Below are positions 62,266 to 64,000 of a DNA stretch of 64,000 nt, in pieces. The notes below the pieces were generated by a model. That model was not told the DNA's origin. It ran no database searches and saw nothing but the letters and a program-made list of their open reading frames with translations. Numbering within the stretch: the stretch's first letter is position 1; each line of letters opens with the position of its first letter. Made by a program: the position numbers and the translations under genes. The stretch comes from Natronohydrobacter sp. (GTDB lineage: Bacteria > Pseudomonadota > Alphaproteobacteria > Rhodobacterales > Rhodobacteraceae), in NCBI GenBank assembly GCA_030603695.1, contig JAUVXF010000002.1:124001-188000 (forward strand), given 5' to 3'.

Positions 62266-62331
62266 TTTTGGCCTTGGAATTCGCGCATGGATGCTTAGCT
62301 TGTGCAGCAATTCGCATTCACAGGAGGCTTT

Positions 62332-63033
62332 ATGAGCATTGATCTACATTACTGGCCCACGCCGAATGGCTGGAAAATCTCTATCGCGCTGGAGGAGATG
62401 GGCCTGCCCTATGATGTGCATTTCGTAAATATCGGCGCAGGTGATCAGTTCAAACCCGAATTTCTGAAAATTGCGCCCAATAACCGTATGCCTGCAATTG
62501 TCGATCCCGACGGGCCGGATGGTGCGCCCATCTCTATTTTTGAATCTGGCGCAATCTTGCAGTATCTGGCGCGCAAGACGGGCAAATTCTATGGCGAAAG
62601 CGCGCGCGACCGTGTGGCGGTTGATCAATGGCTGATGTGGCAAATGGGCGGGCTTGGCCCAATGGCGGGACAGGCGCACCATTTCCTGAAATATGCTCCG
62701 GCATTGGAACCGGCCCAAGACCTGCCCTATGCGAAAGATCGCTACCGCAACGAAGTTGCGCGCCTGTTGGGGGTGCTGAACAAGCAACTGGCCGATAACC
62801 GCTATGTGGCAGGCGATTTCTATTCCATTGCAGATATGGCCATCTGGCCATGGGCGATTTTGTGGGAAGGGCAGGAACAAACGCTAGAGGATAAACCTCA
62901 TCTGGCCCGCTGGCTGGACGAGGTGGGCGCGCGCGCGGCAGTGCAAAAGGGCAAGGCCCTTGCCGAAGAAAAGCGCGCAAATGTTCAGACAGACCGCGAG
63001 GCGCAGAAAGTTCTGTTCGGCAAGCGGGATTAA
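62332..63033 (+). CDS. Glutathione S-transferase-like, YfcG type
   Basis: This 233-aa protein has a thioredoxin-like N-terminal domain with YWPTPNGWKISIALEEMGL near residue 6. FVNIGAGDQFKPEFLKIAPNNRMPAIVD near 33-60 is the hallmark of the YfcG/YghU (Nu-class) disulfide-bond oxidoreductases, followed by FESGAILQYLARKTGKFYG near 70. An all-helical C-terminal domain follows. AGGAGG sits seven bases upstream of the ATG. It is separated from the cox operon by a terminator. Confidence 0.9.
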   Translation: MSIDLHYWPTPNGWKISIALEEMGLPYDVHFVNIGAGDQFKPEFLKIAPNNRMPAIVDPDGPDGAPISIFESGAILQYLARKTGKFYGESARDRVAVDQWLMWQMGGLGPMAGQAHHFLKYAPALEPAQDLPYAKDRYRNEVARLLGVLNKQLADNRYVAGDFYSIADMAIWPWAILWEGQEQTLEDKPHLARWLDEVGARAAVQKGKALAEEKRANVQTDREAQKVLFGKRD

Positions 63034-63067
63034 GCACTTGGCGCGCGGCGGCAACCCTGCCGCGCGC

Positions 63068-63667
63068 TTAGTCTTTTGGGGCAGAGCTGTAGCGCTCAAA
63101 CAGCTTTGCCTGTGCCATGAAGAACGCAAACAGTGCCAAGGGCAGCACGAAAGTACGGAAATTTACCCACATATCCGTAGACATGCTGCGCCAGACAATT
63201 TCATTTGCCAGCGCCATGGCCGCAAACATCAAAGCCAAGCGTTTTGTCAACAGCATCCAGCCTTCATGGCGCAGGGGCAATGCCCCTTCCATCACCAGTT
63301 CCAACCAGCTTTGCCCCCGCGCAAGCCCGATGAACAGCAAAAGCGCAAAAATGGAATACACGGCGGTGGGCTTCATCTTGAAAAACCGCTCGTCATTCAG
63401 CCAGACTGTCAGCCCGCCAAAGACAACCACCATCACAAGCGTGACAAGCTGCAATTTGCTGAGGCGTCCAGACAATTTCCACAAAACAAAGGTTGCCAGC
63501 GCCATAACCGGAATAAAGGCGGCAGTCAGCAAGATGAAGGCGTCATATTCAGTGCCGCCAAAGCTGTAGCTTTGCCCGCGTGTGGTGATATAGCCCACGA
63601 AAAACAGAAATACCGGCCCCAGTTCGAGCGCGATTTTCACTGCGGGGGATACCTGCCTCTCTGTCAT
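63068..63667 (-). CDS. yciB: Inner membrane-spanning protein YciB
   Basis: This 199-aa protein has five to six membrane helices and matches YciB/IspZ (intracellular septation protein A). KIALELGPVFLFFVGY is near residue 11, TAVYSIFALLLFIGLARGQSWLELVMEGALPL near 104, and EIVWRSMSTDMWVNFRTFVLPL near 163. Members affect cell envelope synthesis and septation. It is transcribed toward the YfcG-like gene, tail-to-tail, with only a 34-bp gap. Confidence 0.92.
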   Translation of the reverse strand: MTERQVSPAVKIALELGPVFLFFVGYITTRGQSYSFGGTEYDAFILLTAAFIPVMALATFVLWKLSGRLSKLQLVTLVMVVVFGGLTVWLNDERFFKMKPTAVYSIFALLLFIGLARGQSWLELVMEGALPLRHEGWMLLTKRLALMFAAMALANEIVWRSMSTDMWVNFRTFVLPLALFAFFMAQAKLFERYSSAPKD

Positions 63668-63709
63668 GTCAATCCTTGTTTGCTAAGCGTCAGCGCTGCT
63701 TATCACGGC

Positions 63710-64000
63710 TCAGGAGGCCAGACGCAAGACCACATCACGCCCCCGCCGGATATAGCGCAATTCGCTATCGCCAATAGCAACAACCTGCCCGCCGTCCAGC
63801 GTCTCTCCCACCCGCACTGTCACAACATTGCCATTGGACAGGCGCACAAGTGCCCGCCGGTTGGAAGGCGTGCCCATAACGCCAATCAGGTTGATCTGGC
63901 GCAGGTTGATGGCGCGGGCCTGTGTGGCTTCGCGCGCCACAGATGCCGATGTCGGGATGGCTGGCACGGCGGAAACTGCCGCGCGCGCGGTCTGCACCGG
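63710..64000 (-). CDS. C-terminal part of an unidentified protein (runs off the right edge)
   Basis: An open frame enters from the right edge on the minus strand and ends at 63710, giving about 97 residues. The visible segment contains INLIGVMGTPSNRRALVRLSN, then NVVTVRVGETLDGGQVVAIG and LRYIRRGRDVVLRLAS. This resembles the beta-rich, GspC/PilP-like C-terminal domain of large Ala/Pro-rich proteins in Rhodobacterales, but I cannot name the gene. It lies 42 bp upstream of yciB on the same strand. Confidence 0.65.
   Translation of the reverse strand, partial: PVQTARAAVSAVPAIPTSASVAREATQARAINLRQINLIGVMGTPSNRRALVRLSNGNVVTVRVGETLDGGQVVAIGDSELRYIRRGRDVVLRLAS

Noticed and set aside
60940-62310. 456-codon minus-strand open frame opposite coxL/coxM
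   Set aside because: It spans two well-identified genes and their gap, which is typical of high-GC antisense frames. Its product is low in hydrophobic core and matches nothing.

Overview
The window looks like chromosomal DNA from a member of the Rhodobacteraceae/Paracoccaceae (Alphaproteobacteria, Roseobacter-Rhodobacter lineage). It is GC-rich and densely packed with short intergenic gaps. It carries several families typical of that group: the FYDLN-acid protein, a GT14/DUF5928 glycosyltransferase, a single LolC/E permease, long-form HPF beside ptsN and lptB, YciB, and form II cox-like genes. I saw no phage, insertion sequence, integrase, CRISPR array or rRNA. One tRNA gene (Ala, GGC) is present. 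Genus cannot be assigned from sequence alone.

Layout. 1-3.5 kb: cytochrome c maturation (end of ccmE, then ccmF-ccmH on the opposite strand) with a PaaG-like hydratase. 3.7-5.9 kb: a MoxR ATPase plus VWA protein pair of the CoxD/CoxE type. 6-8 kb: small housekeeping genes (ABM protein, ThpR, YgjP-like metallopeptidase, FYDLN-acid protein) and tRNA-Ala. 8.4-11 kb: three small-glycan glycosyltransferases (HtrL/YibB-like, GT25, GT32). 11-13.8 kb: LldD-like flavoenzyme, a CoxG-like protein and a GntR/FCD regulator. 13.8-15.8 kb: lolD-lolC/E. 16-21 kb: DsbA-like protein divergent from an AmiC-type amidase, then PBP1A. 21-28.9 kb: prfB, membrane proteins, cysK, a DUF3772-MscS channel, a YdcH-like protein, an FAH-family protein and a Usp protein. 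29-31.6 kb: response regulator and hybrid PAS sensor kinase, divergent from 31.8-40.3 kb: acyl-CoA ligase, livG-H-M-J-F and a PaaK-like ligase. 40.3-42.8 kb: a cysteine-free caspase-fold protein and pyrF. 43.2-51.3 kb: a surface-glycan locus (KpsM-like permease, cysQ, galU, two paralogous GT2 proteins, GT14/DUF5928, double sulfotransferase). 51.3-56 kb: ptsN, hpf, lptB-lptA-lptC, rnd, GDPD. 56.4-62.2 kb: xdhC, a molybdopterin-binding protein and coxS-coxL-coxM, ending at a strong terminator. 62.3-64 kb: YfcG-like GST, yciB and the end of an unidentified gene.

Functional links. Cox-type genes occur at three places: CoxD/CoxE at 3.7-5.9 kb, CoxG at 12.5 kb, and XdhC plus the structural enzyme at 56-62 kb. 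Together they supply most parts of a molybdenum hydroxylase system, but the large subunit has the form II active-site loop, so its substrate is unknown and is probably not CO. In the glycan locus, galU provides UDP-glucose, the GT2/GT14 proteins would build a glycan, the sulfotransferase would sulfate it from PAPS, CysQ would clear the PAP by-product, and the KpsM-like permease could export it. The LIV-type transporter flanked by two different acyl-CoA ligases and a divergent two-component system looks like a regulated import-and-activate route for an organic acid. Many gene ends here carry long perfect GC-rich stem-loops without a T-tract; only the terminator after coxM has a clear T-run.
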